From the NCBI GenBank assembly GCA_948470475.1, contig OX419338.1, positions 26,912,006 to 26,976,005 of the forward strand: a stretch of DNA of 64,000 nt, written 5' to 3'. Below are positions 32,011 through 41,354 of the stretch, in pieces (position 1 is the stretch's first letter; every line of letters starts with the position of its first letter). A program made the position numbers and the translations under genes. The stretch comes from Galaxea fascicularis (Eukaryota > Cnidaria > Anthozoa > Scleractinia > Euphylliidae). A model generated the notes under the pieces. The model had not been told where the DNA came from. It was given only the letters and a program-made list of their open reading frames with translations, and searched no databases.

Positions 32011-33639
32011 TTATTTCGTGTTGCAGTCTAAATCGTTACACTCGATTTTGTCACAATGAGATATGGTCGCATTGCCCTCGCTAGAGTTGTCACAAGACAA
32101 TCCCGGAACATTCTTTGCCAACACGATTCCTTCTCCCAATCCTGCAAATTCTTTGGGAGCGCTGCAGATCGAGACGTCCGTGCCTGAGTCTGGTGTGACG
32201 CGGCATTGCAGGAACGGTGCTCCTTTGTAGCACCTATCGATGCAGACGCATTCGCCCTGTCGTAGAGGTCGGTCTATAGGAAGGGCACGCAACCATTTTC
32301 CTCCAGCGTGGTACCGATACCCCAAAGCAAACACTTTCTTTTCGTTCCACTTTAGGTGCTTGACGCGTTCGTCTGCAGCGCATGGCATCGGTCCTTTCTC
32401 ACAAGACCTCGCAGTCCAAAAGTTGCGACCCTGGCTTCCGGAAAGTGTACACAATCCATCTGTCAGCGTCGTTTCTTCAAACTTTTTGAACAAACGATAA
32501 GGACGTGAACCGCACGGACAGAGTGACGGGGTGCAGCGACGCAGACAGACACACTCTGGAGCATGGTCCAAGGGCCTTCGAGCAGGAATCTCGCACCGAT
32601 CGTGGGAATTGTTCCAACAGGTCCACGTCGTGCCATTCGCCGCAGCAATAGTCGCCGTCTTCGAATTATTCCACGTTACGGGAAACACTGCGCGGCGAAG
32701 ATCCAGACTTTTGTCCAGGTAGGTGGAAGGGACGCATCGCAGGGGTTTGGGGGACCACGCAGGCAACAGACACAGGATCGTGGGAAAGTCGCTCAGGCAA
32801 CGATCCATGCAAACGCAACTGTTTCTTTTCCAAGTCCAGACCGGGAGACCAACGGGTTGGTAAAACAAGCCTACCTTGGGACGCCAGAACCGATACCCCA
32901 GCGCCAAGGCCATTGGACCGTACCCGTCCATCTTTCCTTGTTGCCAGTTAGCGGGACATCGACTCTGGTTGTCCTTTTCTTCCCTTTGGCACGGCAAGAC
33001 CGGAAACAAGCCCTCAAACGCATAGACAGCGCGCACGTCCCGCACGCCCGTCCTAGAAAACATGGTTCTAGCCATGACTCCCTTTTTGGGGATGCACGGA
33101 CAGTGGGCCGTGTGGCAAGGTTGGGGCGATTGACAGAAACAGTCCGTCGTTGCTCCCGGGTCCATTTCCGTAATCTGTGCTTCGCAAGCTTCTTTCATTG
33201 GCTTTCGGGATGGGTTGAGTCGACAAGCACACGACACGCTTCCGTTGGCATCCAAGATACCGTAATCTTGACCGCATTTGATGCGGCACTTGGTCGTACC
33301 GACGCGAGCAACCGGTGCATACAGTCCTTTCTCGTCGAGTGCCACGGGCACGCACCAAGGCTTGTCCTCGTTCGACTTGGCAAATCGTCGAGTACATCCT
33401 CCTCCCAGCAGAGCACAACCGGGGTCGAGCCACGTGTCTGATCCGTTACCAGGTCCAGTTTCGTTCTGGCACACTCTCAAGTCCACTGCAGTGTGATTCA
33501 CGGGACACAGTCCTCTGCCGCAAGTCAAGTATAATAAAAGACCCGAATGACCGAGACAGCCATGAGGAAGCAAGCATGCATCTCGATAGTACACTCCCAA
33601 TCCAGCAGTTATCACCGAAAGAGCAAATAGCGCAAACAT
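32011..33639 (-). CDS. Cys-rich secreted glycoprotein with repeated modules
   Basis: 542 residues from the ATG at 33,639, chosen because it opens a signal peptide (MFALFALSVITAGLG); the longer reading uses GTG. There are about 50 cysteines and many N-x-S/T sites. Internal repetition is visible: ALGYR at about 246 and 438, each followed about 25 residues later by CVC(M/I)DRC (275 and 464), with a third CVCLRRC at 363. There is no transmembrane helix near the C terminus, so it is secreted or held by partners. It is probably a virion-surface or secreted factor. No family is recognised. The poly(A) signal lies just beyond the stop on this strand. Confidence 0.7.
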   Translation of the reverse strand: MFALFALSVITAGLGVYYRDACLLPHGCLGHSGLLLYLTCGRGLCPVNHTAVDLRVCQNETGPGNGSDTWLDPGCALLGGGCTRRFAKSNEDKPWCVPVALDEKGLYAPVARVGTTKCRIKCGQDYGILDANGSVSCACRLNPSRKPMKEACEAQITEMDPGATTDCFCQSPQPCHTAHCPCIPKKGVMARTMFSRTGVRDVRAVYAFEGLFPVLPCQREEKDNQSRCPANWQQGKMDGYGPMALALGYRFWRPKVGLFYQPVGLPVWTWKRNSCVCMDRCLSDFPTILCLLPAWSPKPLRCVPSTYLDKSLDLRRAVFPVTWNNSKTATIAAANGTTWTCWNNSHDRCEIPARRPLDHAPECVCLRRCTPSLCPCGSRPYRLFKKFEETTLTDGLCTLSGSQGRNFWTARSCEKGPMPCAADERVKHLKWNEKKVFALGYRYHAGGKWLRALPIDRPLRQGECVCIDRCYKGAPFLQCRVTPDSGTDVSICSAPKEFAGLGEGIVLAKNVPGLSCDNSSEGNATISHCDKIECNDLDCNTK

Positions 33640-33646
33640 GTTTGAA

Positions 33647-34111
33647 TCAAACGAAATGTGGAAAATCACGAGATGCTACGTGCACCACATCTTCTAGTTT
33701 AACATCCATCGGAAAGACATTGGATTTGATGTAATTTCGTATCCGATCCCTGGTGGCCTGGTCCGTCGTTCTCGACCATGCTTCGTCTTGTTGTAAAATA
33801 TGTCTCGCCTTCTTGAACTTATCCGACTGAGACAAGTGCCTGAAGTGGTCAAAAAAATGTTTGCGAAACATGTGATGCCCCGTATCCGGAATGGGTGCTA
33901 CATCCTCCTTCAGGAGTTGGAGGGCATTCTGGGGGGTCAACTTGTCCTCGTGAGTGTTTTCTATTTCGCGAATCGTCCGTAGCACAGCCAGTCGCTTATT
34001 TCGATTCTTGGTCGTTTGCTCGGATCCGAGATAAGTTTCCATGCTGTCCAGGTGTTCTCGCAAGAGTTTTAAGACCTCGGGGTCATGCAACGGGTTGTTT
34101 TTCAGCGCCAT
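33647..34111 (-). CDS. Small helical protein, unrecognised
   Basis: 154 residues from the ATG at 34,111 (MALKNNPLHDPEVL). A longer frame to 34,330 exists but would overlap the divergent gene starting at 34,131, so the shorter start is preferred. It is predicted mostly helical and charged, with several His residues (TGHHMFRKHFFDHFRH) that could bind metal. It ends 8 bases before the glycoprotein start, so both may be co-transcribed. Confidence 0.5.
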   Translation of the reverse strand: MALKNNPLHDPEVLKLLREHLDSMETYLGSEQTTKNRNKRLAVLRTIREIENTHEDKLTPQNALQLLKEDVAPIPDTGHHMFRKHFFDHFRHLSQSDKFKKARHILQQDEAWSRTTDQATRDRIRNYIKSNVFPMDVKLEDVVHVASRDFPHFV

Positions 34112-34130
34112 AGCAAATCGCGGTGTGGAA

Positions 34131-34742
34131 ATGGAGAGTTTCAAGAGGTTAGTAGGAAGTGCCGAGAGACGCGTTCGACGATCGATGGAGACGGCTGTGG
34201 CGTCCATTATCAGAACGTTTTCCGACACCTCGCGACTGCATTTGATGGTCGTCCAAGGAGACGACGTTTTTGATGCGCTCTGTACATTGGAGCCGCGAGA
34301 TTCCAAGGGTTTGCAAAGTGTGATGTGCATCCAAGAGGGCTATAGCCCAGGAGCACCAGTTCGTCGACGAAAATTTGGAGAATATTCGGTAGAGCTCGTG
34401 GTCTTTGAGTGGCCCTTGCTCCCGTCGAAGACGACGGCTCGATCGATCGAGGGGAATCTCGCTGAGGTATTGACAAAAGCCAAGGCAGACGAAAGGCAAG
34501 TGGATGGAATCACTCTCTTGGTCGACGACTCATTTTACTCGTGCAATCCTGGTTTTGAAGAATGCTTTCTCGGGGCATTACATCGGGTGATTGAGCTTGG
34601 GCATCATCCTCGCGTCGTTATACAACGATGCGAGAACGTCCCCAAGGCTAGATTGTCGTACCCTAGCGTTGAATATTGGTCGGGAAAGTTTTTAACGCCA
34701 CTCAACTTGCACGGGTTGCTGGTAAAAAAGATCGACAGTTGA
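34131..34742 (+). CDS. Unrecognised 203-residue protein upstream of Pif1 helicase
   Basis: Starts at the ATG at 34,131, 19 bases from the divergent gene's start. The sequence alternates strands and helices (LHLMVVQGDDVFDAL, VELVVFEWPLL, ITLLVDDSFYS), like a compact alpha/beta fold, but I cannot assign it. The stop at 34,742 is 5 bases before the helicase ATG, so it probably shares that transcript. Confidence 0.55.
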   Translation: MESFKRLVGSAERRVRRSMETAVASIIRTFSDTSRLHLMVVQGDDVFDALCTLEPRDSKGLQSVMCIQEGYSPGAPVRRRKFGEYSVELVVFEWPLLPSKTTARSIEGNLAEVLTKAKADERQVDGITLLVDDSFYSCNPGFEECFLGALHRVIELGHHPRVVIQRCENVPKARLSYPSVEYWSGKFLTPLNLHGLLVKKIDS

Positions 34743-34747
34743 CAAAT

Positions 34748-34918
34748 ATGAAACGATCGCGGCAGGAAGACCCCGTCTATGCGGAAGAGATTGAGAATGC
34801 CATGGTCGTGGCGACTAAGGTGTTTAACTTTAATGACGAGGACGACGACTGGGACTGGGAGAATGACTTTCCTGGGGGCAGCGGTGCAACGCTCGATGAA
34901 TGCAGAGATGACAATCAC

Positions 34919-34956
<38 letters not shown>

Positions 34957-36703
34957 ATTGGATGCCGACTACGTTAAGAAACATTTTGACGAATTGTACG
35001 TGAAAAAGGTCGTCCGTTGGATAGAGGACGAGAAGAACGTTTTCGTTACTGGATCCCCGGGTCGCGGAAAATCGACCTGCATGAGTAAGGTGATTTGCGA
35101 ATTGTACGGCAAGGGAGTGAAATTGATAGTCACGGGGTCTACCGGCGCCGCTGCCGTCAACATTGGGCATGAAGCTCTGGAGGAACTCTCGAAAGCCGTG
35201 GACCAAGAATTGTTAGCGAGCGAGTTGGGGACGATTCTTGCCCCGGCCACCGCTCACAGTGCCTTTGGCTTGCGATTGAACGAAAATCGTTGGCTCGACG
35301 AAGCGAGGAAAAATGACAGAACGATCGAGTTTTTCATGAACCGGTACGTGCGCCAACACCAACAAAAACGCAGCGAATTCCTGAGAACAAATCGCGATGC
35401 GTCGTGTAGCGAAGTTCCGGCCATCGCATACGCCAAGGTGGTGATTGTTGACGAGGTTTCCATGCTAGACGGCCTTTTGATAGACGCTTTAGACGAGGTG
35501 GGTAGATTTTGGTGGCCAGAACGAAAAGATATTCCGTTCGGGGGACTGGTGATGGTATTTGTCGGAGATTTTCAACAATTGCCGCCGGTGAATAGTGGTA
35601 CGCGACAGAACCCCATCTACTTGTTCGAGAATGCCAAATGGACCAAAACGACGTCTACGGGAGGCTGGGTAGATCGTGTTCTGAAACTCGAGACCAACAT
35701 TCGACAAGAGGGGGACCTCGAGTACGGAAAGCTCCTCGATCGCATGACAATGAACGCGTTGTTGGAAGAGGACGTGAAGTTGCTCGAGAGGTGCGTGTTG
35801 AGATCGCCCAATGGTACCATGGGTCGAGATTTAGCCATGAATCCGTACATCATGCCTTACGTTCCTAGGATCTTCACAAGCAAGGTGGAGATCGCTCGGT
35901 ATACGAAAAGAGTGTTGCAAGAGGTTCCCGACGACCAAAGGATAATGTTGAAAACCAGGCAGGAATACGAACCTAGCGAGGACAGAATCTTTCTCGCTTA
36001 CAACAGGATGGAGATTGTGACAAGGGTCAAAGATTTCGTCGCCAAGACGATTGCCGATTGCGACAAGGAGTTGTTCGTCGGGTGTCCAGTCCGATTTTTG
36101 GAAAATAAAGATCTGGGGGACGGAGTGGTGAACGGAGCCATCGGTACGTTCAAGGGAGTCAGCGACAAAGGTGGGCATCCCATCGTGGAATTGAAAAATG
36201 GAAAATTGTATACGCTCTCGCGGTCCTCTGCATCGATCCACCTCGACGACTATACGATCCGGGAACGTCGCTTGATTGAAAGTGGACGTCTTCGCCCTAG
36301 CTCCGATCGACCGTTGGCCAAGTTCACGTTTAGGTACTATCCCCTCAAGATGGCCCTAGCCATGACGCCGTATGCACTGCAAGGTTGTACGTTGGAAACG
36401 GCCATCATTCACCCCAACGTTGCTTACGACAACGAGTACACGACGATCGAGTGTCTTTTGGTGGCATTGAGCCGGCTCCGTTCCAGTGGCATCGACAAAC
36501 CGCATAAGGCCAAGACGACTGTGGCGATACCGAAACCGACGATGCATTCACCCGACGATGACGACGACGATGGCGGCGATGCCGCAAAACCGTACGGGCT
36601 GTATCTGACGCGATTCAAACCATTTCCGTTTTATGTCAGACCCAAAGTCAGGGAGTATATTGACAACCTAGCCGCGTATCATTCGCCACTAGGATCTAAA
36701 TGA
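34748..36703 (+). CDS. Pif1-like superfamily 1 DNA helicase
   Basis: 651 residues from the ATG at 34,748. An acidic Asp run (about 58-68) precedes the motor. Walker A is GSPGRGKST (101-109), motif Ia TGSTGAAAVNIG, Walker B VIVDEVSM (231-238), motif III GDFQQLPPV (272-280), and the C-terminal motifs include MTPYALQGCTLETAI and LLVALSRL, all in the order of Pif1/RecD-like 5'-3' helicases. These resolve structured DNA and help replication or recombination. The stop overlaps the next gene as ATGA (36,700-36,703), which suggests coupled expression with the kinase. Confidence 0.92.
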
Positions 36704-38187
36704 AAAGGGCCTTGATTAAGGGCTCGTATGGGTACGTCACGTTTGACGAGGACAATGAACGTGCCATTAAACATTTTCACGAGGCACGGGAACCTTGTGC
36801 CAACAGAGAGTATATTGCTTACAAGCGCATGGCTCCCAAACTGGACACACTGTCGGTAGCTCGATTGTGGCATTTGAACGTGGAGGACGACAAAGAGACA
36901 CGGGCGACTTTTGTGACGAGCTTGGTCTTTGAGAATGCTGGATACGATCTATTCGCATGGTTTCGTTCGCAGCGGCTTTTTGATCCAGTCGATGTTTTGC
37001 TTCGCCCCTTGCTTTCGACTCTGGAACATCTGGAAGAAATCGGCCTGGTGCACAGTGATGTGCACGTGGGTAACGTTTGCGTACGTTGCGACGCGCGTGG
37101 AGAATTGAAGGCCAAATTCGTTGACTTTGGCAGGAGTGTGGTGTTGAGAGACAGCGAAGCGTGGCAGTGTCATCCCGTTTGCAGAAACTATATGATGGAT
37201 CCTAAGACGAATACGGTCTCTGATCAATGCCATATACCTAACCAGAATGCCAGGGAGGCGATCATGAGAGACCTATACAACGTTAGCGCTCATCGAGACC
37301 CCATGGCTCTCGTTGCCCTGGCAGTAAGGACCGCGGGAAGCTCGTTTCCCGGCGGGCTGACGTTGGGTCCAGCCGACGATGTGTACGGTCTGGGAATTTG
37401 CGTCGTACGGGCACTGACCAAATTGTTTGTTGCACCGAGGGAATGGAGGGCGTTTCACGAGTTGTCCGACAACCACGACTTCGACGACAAGGTGTGCATA
37501 CTCGGTGACATTTTGCGACGGAACCCTGCGTGGGACGCTTCCTTTTTTACCGATTTGCACCTGAGAATGAACCCGACATCGTGTAAGCTCGAGGATGTCA
37601 AAAAGTTCGAAGCTTCGGCGCGCGCGGTCGAGATTCGCCTTCAGGGAGTCGACACGCTGTACACGCACTTTTTTGATCACATGACCGAAGTGTACGATAA
37701 AGAGACGAGCGATCTGGTCAAGGAATGCGTCCACCCCGACCGACATCATCGGTACAGGCATCGTCGACCCGAGAAGGGCAAGAGAAAAAACGACGAAGAG
37801 AGGGCGGTATTCATTCGGAAAGGTACCATGGACGTCTCGGTGGTCAGAGAGAAGGGAATCATTCACGTGTCCATCGGGCATTGTTGGGTCCTGACGGGAG
37901 AGGTGGGTTCGGGACGAGTGAAGTGGTGGCAAGCCACGAGGGGAGCCATCCTGCGCAACAATCGAGGAGCAGCCGCTTTAAAGCAGTTTATTGATAATGC
38001 TCTTGAATTGGACCGCGAGCTGAAGGAGGTAAAAAATTATGTCGATTGGCCGTTTGACTTTGAGCTGCAGAAACGGGAGTGGTTGGCAACGTTGGCTCTG
38101 CACGATCCTGGAGCGGCACGTCTTGAGCGCGATACGGAGCAAGATCTTCGGCTTCCGTCGTTCGACATGAATGGACCAACAGGATGA
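36700..38187 (+). CDS. Protein kinase-like protein 2
   Basis: 495 residues. The kinase features are KGSYGYV (Gly loop, residues 7-13), AIK lysine K24, HSDVHVGN catalytic loop (118-125, Asp120) and DFGRS (142-146). The spacing is compressed in the N lobe, as in divergent viral kinases. After about residue 310 a basic, His-rich region (HPDRHHRYRHRRPEKGKRK) and a further unrecognised domain follow. The start overlaps the helicase stop by four bases. Its last 66 codons overlap, antisense, the tail of the membrane glycoprotein gene, so the two convergent genes constrain each other. Confidence 0.85.
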   Translation: MKRALIKGSYGYVTFDEDNERAIKHFHEAREPCANREYIAYKRMAPKLDTLSVARLWHLNVEDDKETRATFVTSLVFENAGYDLFAWFRSQRLFDPVDVLLRPLLSTLEHLEEIGLVHSDVHVGNVCVRCDARGELKAKFVDFGRSVVLRDSEAWQCHPVCRNYMMDPKTNTVSDQCHIPNQNAREAIMRDLYNVSAHRDPMALVALAVRTAGSSFPGGLTLGPADDVYGLGICVVRALTKLFVAPREWRAFHELSDNHDFDDKVCILGDILRRNPAWDASFFTDLHLRMNPTSCKLEDVKKFEASARAVEIRLQGVDTLYTHFFDHMTEVYDKETSDLVKECVHPDRHHRYRHRRPEKGKRKNDEERAVFIRKGTMDVSVVREKGIIHVSIGHCWVLTGEVGSGRVKWWQATRGAILRNNRGAAALKQFIDNALELDRELKEVKNYVDWPFDFELQKREWLATLALHDPGAARLERDTEQDLRLPSFDMNGPTG

Positions 38188-39136
38188 CGACGCACGCGGT
38201 AAGGACTGCAACGAGACAGAAGGCGATGACAATGAGGGTGGTCGAGTGAGAGGCAGAATGCGATGCCATGGGGCACGTTGGAGTGACCGAATTGCCGACC
38301 GTTTGGCGCAGTCTTGTCAGAACGCGGGCATCCATGTCTTGCCAGAGATCCGTCGACCAAGCTTTGGCAGTGGCTGCAGCAGGACGATCCAATCCGGCGA
38401 CCGGATCTCGTAACACCACTGCCGACACGTTGAAAAAGTCGACCAGCACCAACCGACCTGCGACCAGAAGAGCCACGAACCGCATCCCGTCCACACGCCC
38501 TCGAAGTCCGGTAAACGAAGGGCCGTCCAACTGCAGCGTCTTGTCCCACGTTGGGGGTGACAAGAGTACGGTGACGGATGCGAGTCTCGTCGCAAAGGTC
38601 AGGTTGTGTAGGGCGGTTTGAGAATCGAGACGCGAGGAAAGAGGGTGCAGCACGATGGCAGCGGTGGCTTCGGCCGTGGGGATGGCCAAAGTACCTCTTG
38701 CAGTGGTATTGATGCATTGGCCGTGATCGAAGACTATGTCCCTGACGCCAAGTTGGTCGGCAGTCGAGACGAGAAGTGCACAGTACGTTGGTCCCTTGAG
38801 ATCCACTAGCACTGAGATGGGGGTCTTTACCAGAACGAGTCCTTCGACGCAAAACGGGCGGATTATGATTCGACGCGTGCTCAATCGGAGTGCCCGTTTG
38901 ACGATGGCTACGAGATTGCTTCCCGGACACGGGATGGCATTTTGCTCGGGGATCTGATAGACGATCACGTCGTCTGGAGCTATCCACAAGGTCGTCAACG
39001 TACTGCGATCTAGCACTGTTACGTCTCTGGCATGACCGACGCAAGAATGGTCGTTGCACTTTAACGTTTGGGACTGTACTCGAGAAACTGCGACGATGAG
39101 GAATGTAAAGAGAAGAAAGATGACCGTCACGACCAT
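37988..39136 (-). CDS. Type I membrane glycoprotein
   Basis: 382 residues: signal peptide (MVVTVIFLLFTFLIVAVS), an ectodomain of about 275 residues with paired cysteines and N-glycosylation sites (NTT, NLT, NVS), one transmembrane helix (about 300-322, LIVIAFCLVAVLTACVVILL) and a 58-residue Pro-rich cytoplasmic tail. The tail is encoded in the 200 bases that overlap the kinase gene on the other strand. The ectodomain pattern of repeated hydrophobic strands hints at a beta-helix, which is weak evidence. It is a likely envelope or infected-cell surface protein; no family is recognised. Confidence 0.72.
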   Translation of the reverse strand: MVVTVIFLLFTFLIVAVSRVQSQTLKCNDHSCVGHARDVTVLDRSTLTTLWIAPDDVIVYQIPEQNAIPCPGSNLVAIVKRALRLSTRRIIIRPFCVEGLVLVKTPISVLVDLKGPTYCALLVSTADQLGVRDIVFDHGQCINTTARGTLAIPTAEATAAIVLHPLSSRLDSQTALHNLTFATRLASVTVLLSPPTWDKTLQLDGPSFTGLRGRVDGMRFVALLVAGRLVLVDFFNVSAVVLRDPVAGLDRPAAATAKAWSTDLWQDMDARVLTRLRQTVGNSVTPTCPMASHSASHSTTLIVIAFCLVAVLTACVVILLVHSCRTTEAEDLAPYRAQDVPLQDRAEPTLPTTPVSAAQSQTANRHNFLPPSARGPIQEHYQ

Positions 39137-39636
39137 TTTTGTCTATTTTTTTTTGTTTTGTTTTGAAATCTTTAATGTTCGGGCTATGTACGCGAGTTTT
39201 GTCGCATATTTTTTTTCTTAATAAACATGTATAAACACGCAATGTGATTTTCGTCTTTTTCATTTATTCCCTCTCTTCTCTCCCATGTGTTTCGTGTTTC
39301 AAGATTCGGCTGTGTCTACGCCAACGCAAGGGACCGGGATCTATCACGTTGAATGTACACGGGGTAAGCAATCGCGGCCCGAGTTGGTGTTTTGTCTCGT
39401 CTTACACGCCAATACCTCAGATCGTTCCTGAGGGTATTGCACTTTCGCGCATTATTGCGAGGGCATTTCATGGGTTTGAAGTGATATTTTTCTTCTTAGA
39501 TTGTCAAAAGGTTAAACTTTTCGTTTTTATTGATCTGGATACAGACGCAGGCAATTATAAACAAAATCGTTTCCGTTATTCTCTGTAGCCCCTTTCACCG
39601 AGTTTATTATTGCTATTTTTGCGATGCGTTTTTGTT
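39137..39636. other. Intergenic region with hairpin
   Basis: It lies between the starts and ends of two minus-strand genes. It has AT-rich tracts, an AATAAA at 39,220 and an 11-bp stem with one bulge at 39,410-39,439 (CAATACC-TCAG, loop, CTGAGGGTATTG). A 114-codon plus-strand frame here begins with GTG and lacks support, so I do not call it. Confidence 0.45.
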
Positions 39637-40113
39637 CTACCATCGGAAATGACGCGGCATGGCGTGAGAGGTGAGTGTGTAGACAACTCCTTCTTTTGCT
39701 ACTTTCCGCATCCGTCGCTTTTCTTCCGTCTCGAAATTCTTGTCAGATAATCCGGCATCGCCCCACTGAAAGAAGTTGCACAATTTACAACTGAAGTAGG
39801 GTCTCCCGGGGTTTCTTTTTGAAGTGGACACGTGTAAAGTGCTCGGTCTGTCGCACTTACAAGACGGTGTGAAGATCTTGTACATCGGCAGTAACTTTTG
39901 ACTAACGACGTCGCAATAATCGCGCAGTTTGTCGTCGAAGCAAAACACCGGGCACTTATCCACGGTACATCTATAAAACCTCCGACCCGATTTCTTGCTA
40001 CGGCGACTGTCGAGAACATTCTCCTCGTGAATGGGACACTTGACTTGCACGTGCGCAAGTTGTTTCATTTCCTCCACGGCTTTCCTCACAGAACACGTCG
40101 TCGCCTTTTTCAT
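39637..40113 (-). CDS. GRF-type zinc finger protein, two fingers
   Basis: 158 residues. The second finger is a good GRF match: C85, C87, then NPGRPYFSC (C109), C112 and FFQWGD. A first, more degenerate copy has C26, H29, GRRFYRC (C49) and C54 with CFDD in place of FxW. GRF fingers bind single-stranded DNA or sit on nucleases, topoisomerases and helicases (Topo III, NEIL3, APE2). A free-standing double GRF may act with the viral replication proteins. A basic C-terminal segment follows. Confidence 0.78.
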   Translation of the reverse strand: MKKATTCSVRKAVEEMKQLAHVQVKCPIHEENVLDSRRSKKSGRRFYRCTVDKCPVFCFDDKLRDYCDVVSQKLLPMYKIFTPSCKCDRPSTLHVSTSKRNPGRPYFSCKLCNFFQWGDAGLSDKNFETEEKRRMRKVAKEGVVYTLTSHAMPRHFRW

Positions 40114-40409
40114 CTTGCTGCAAGCATCAACTGGCTGGAAGGAATCAAATGCTGAACACCTCTCCGTGTCGCTTCATGAGAATCGTTGAAAACGTCCGTG
40201 CAATTGGTATTTTGCATTAAAAAATAAACGAGTCAAACGATCACCGCTTGTCCATTTCTTTTTATTATTATTCTTTTTATTATTATTACTATTATTTTAC
40301 ACGTCTCGATGCAATCCGAGCATGCACGATTTGTTACAATTTCATTAAAAGGGTTAACGTTGTAAAATTCACAAGTAGATACCGCAAATACAATGATGTC
40401 CCCGAGGTC

Positions 40410-41354
40410 TCAGTTCATGTATTGCTCGTCACAACAGGCCAGATGAGTACCAATCATCCACGACAGCGTGACGAGACCGAAATGCAAGCTCGTCGTCGGT
40501 AGAACAGAGCGTCCGACCGAGTGGTTCATCGGAACCACCTTTTGCGTGTGGTATCGGGGCGTTGCGATCTTCGTTTTGGTCTCCGTCGTAGTGAAGGTAA
40601 TCGTCGACGTGATGGCAAGTGGAATGTATCGCGTCATGGTGCAAGACTCGGTCCGCGACGAGGTACTTGGATGCATTGCAATGGCGGTGGAAAGCGTCCA
40701 CGGGCTTCGACCGCACGGCGACCTCTGCTTCGGACTCACCCACACTTTGACAATGCAAGAGTGTCGATCGTTGGACACGGGCCAATAAAACTCTACCTTC
40801 ATCTTCGTGGCATTGTAAAAGACTTTAGGCAGTTTCTCCTCACTTTGATCGTTGACCAAGTGCTCAAATACCATGATTCCGGGAAGCATGCTACCTCCCA
40901 TAACCGAGCACGTGAGTAAATCGACGCCATCTAAGGGAACCTTCGTGAACGCGATGTTTGGGATGTTATCTGCTGGTATGACATTGACCGTCGCATTATA
41001 GTCGACGTGTGGGCTCATTTTCCCGTCTGACGCTCTGACTACAACGTTGTGAAAGCCGACCGAAAGACCGTGCACCATTATTGACGTCATTATCGAGTTT
41101 TTCGCATCCAATCTACGCCCACCGATGGTGACGTTTTCCACATCGACGAGGTTTCCGTCATCATCTCGATACACTCGAATGGACGGTTGAAGTTTTCGAT
41201 AGCGCGGCAGCGGATCCCCCAACGAGAACCGCATGATCGCTGCCTTTCCATGGACCACGTCGTAGCTTGTTTGAATGGGGTCGAGTAGAATCAACGAGGC
41301 CGACGTCATTTTCGAGAGAAAGGAAGAAAAGACGAGTGCGAGAAACAAAGCCAT
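40410..41354 (-). CDS. Ig-like surface protein with signal peptide
   Basis: 314 residues. The signal peptide is MALFLALVFSSFLSKMTSAS. The region to about 130 resembles a beta-sandwich, and an Ig-like pattern follows: LLTCSVMGG ... VEFYWPVSNDRHSCIVKVWV. Several N-x-T sites lie in it. After about 220 a Thr/Ser-rich stalk leads to a moderately hydrophobic C terminus (LHFGLVTLSWMIGTHLACC), possibly an anchor. The shift from folded to low-complexity sequence near 40,745 could also reflect a frameshift. Its promoter and first eight codons were duplicated to create the chimeric gene at 41,489-42,034. Confidence 0.6.
   Translation of the reverse strand: MALFLALVFSSFLSKMTSASLILLDPIQTSYDVVHGKAAIMRFSLGDPLPRYRKLQPSIRVYRDDDGNLVDVENVTIGGRRLDAKNSIMTSIMVHGLSVGFHNVVVRASDGKMSPHVDYNATVNVIPADNIPNIAFTKVPLDGVDLLTCSVMGGSMLPGIMVFEHLVNDQSEEKLPKVFYNATKMKVEFYWPVSNDRHSCIVKVWVSPKQRSPCGRSPWTLSTAIAMHPSTSSRTESCTMTRYIPLAITSTITFTTTETKTKIATPRYHTQKVVPMNHSVGRSVLPTTSLHFGLVTLSWMIGTHLACCDEQYMN

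Noticed and set aside
32563..33441. 292-codon plus-strand frame antisense to the Cys-rich glycoprotein
   Set aside because: Shadow frame; composition is Arg/His/Gln-rich as expected from antisense reading of a Cys-rich gene.
38037..39263. 408-codon minus-strand frame overlapping the membrane glycoprotein
   Set aside because: Arg/Ser-rich shadow of the glycoprotein gene one base out of frame; no signal peptide or domain, while the other frame has a complete type I architecture.
39244..39588. 114-codon plus-strand frame in the gap before the GRF gene
   Set aside because: Starts with GTG, spans a hairpin and AT-rich sequence, and has no recognisable features.
40410..40745. Definite frameshift in the Ig-like gene
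   Set aside because: The C-terminal third is low complexity but ends in a hydrophobic segment consistent with a stalk and anchor, so a lesion is not required.
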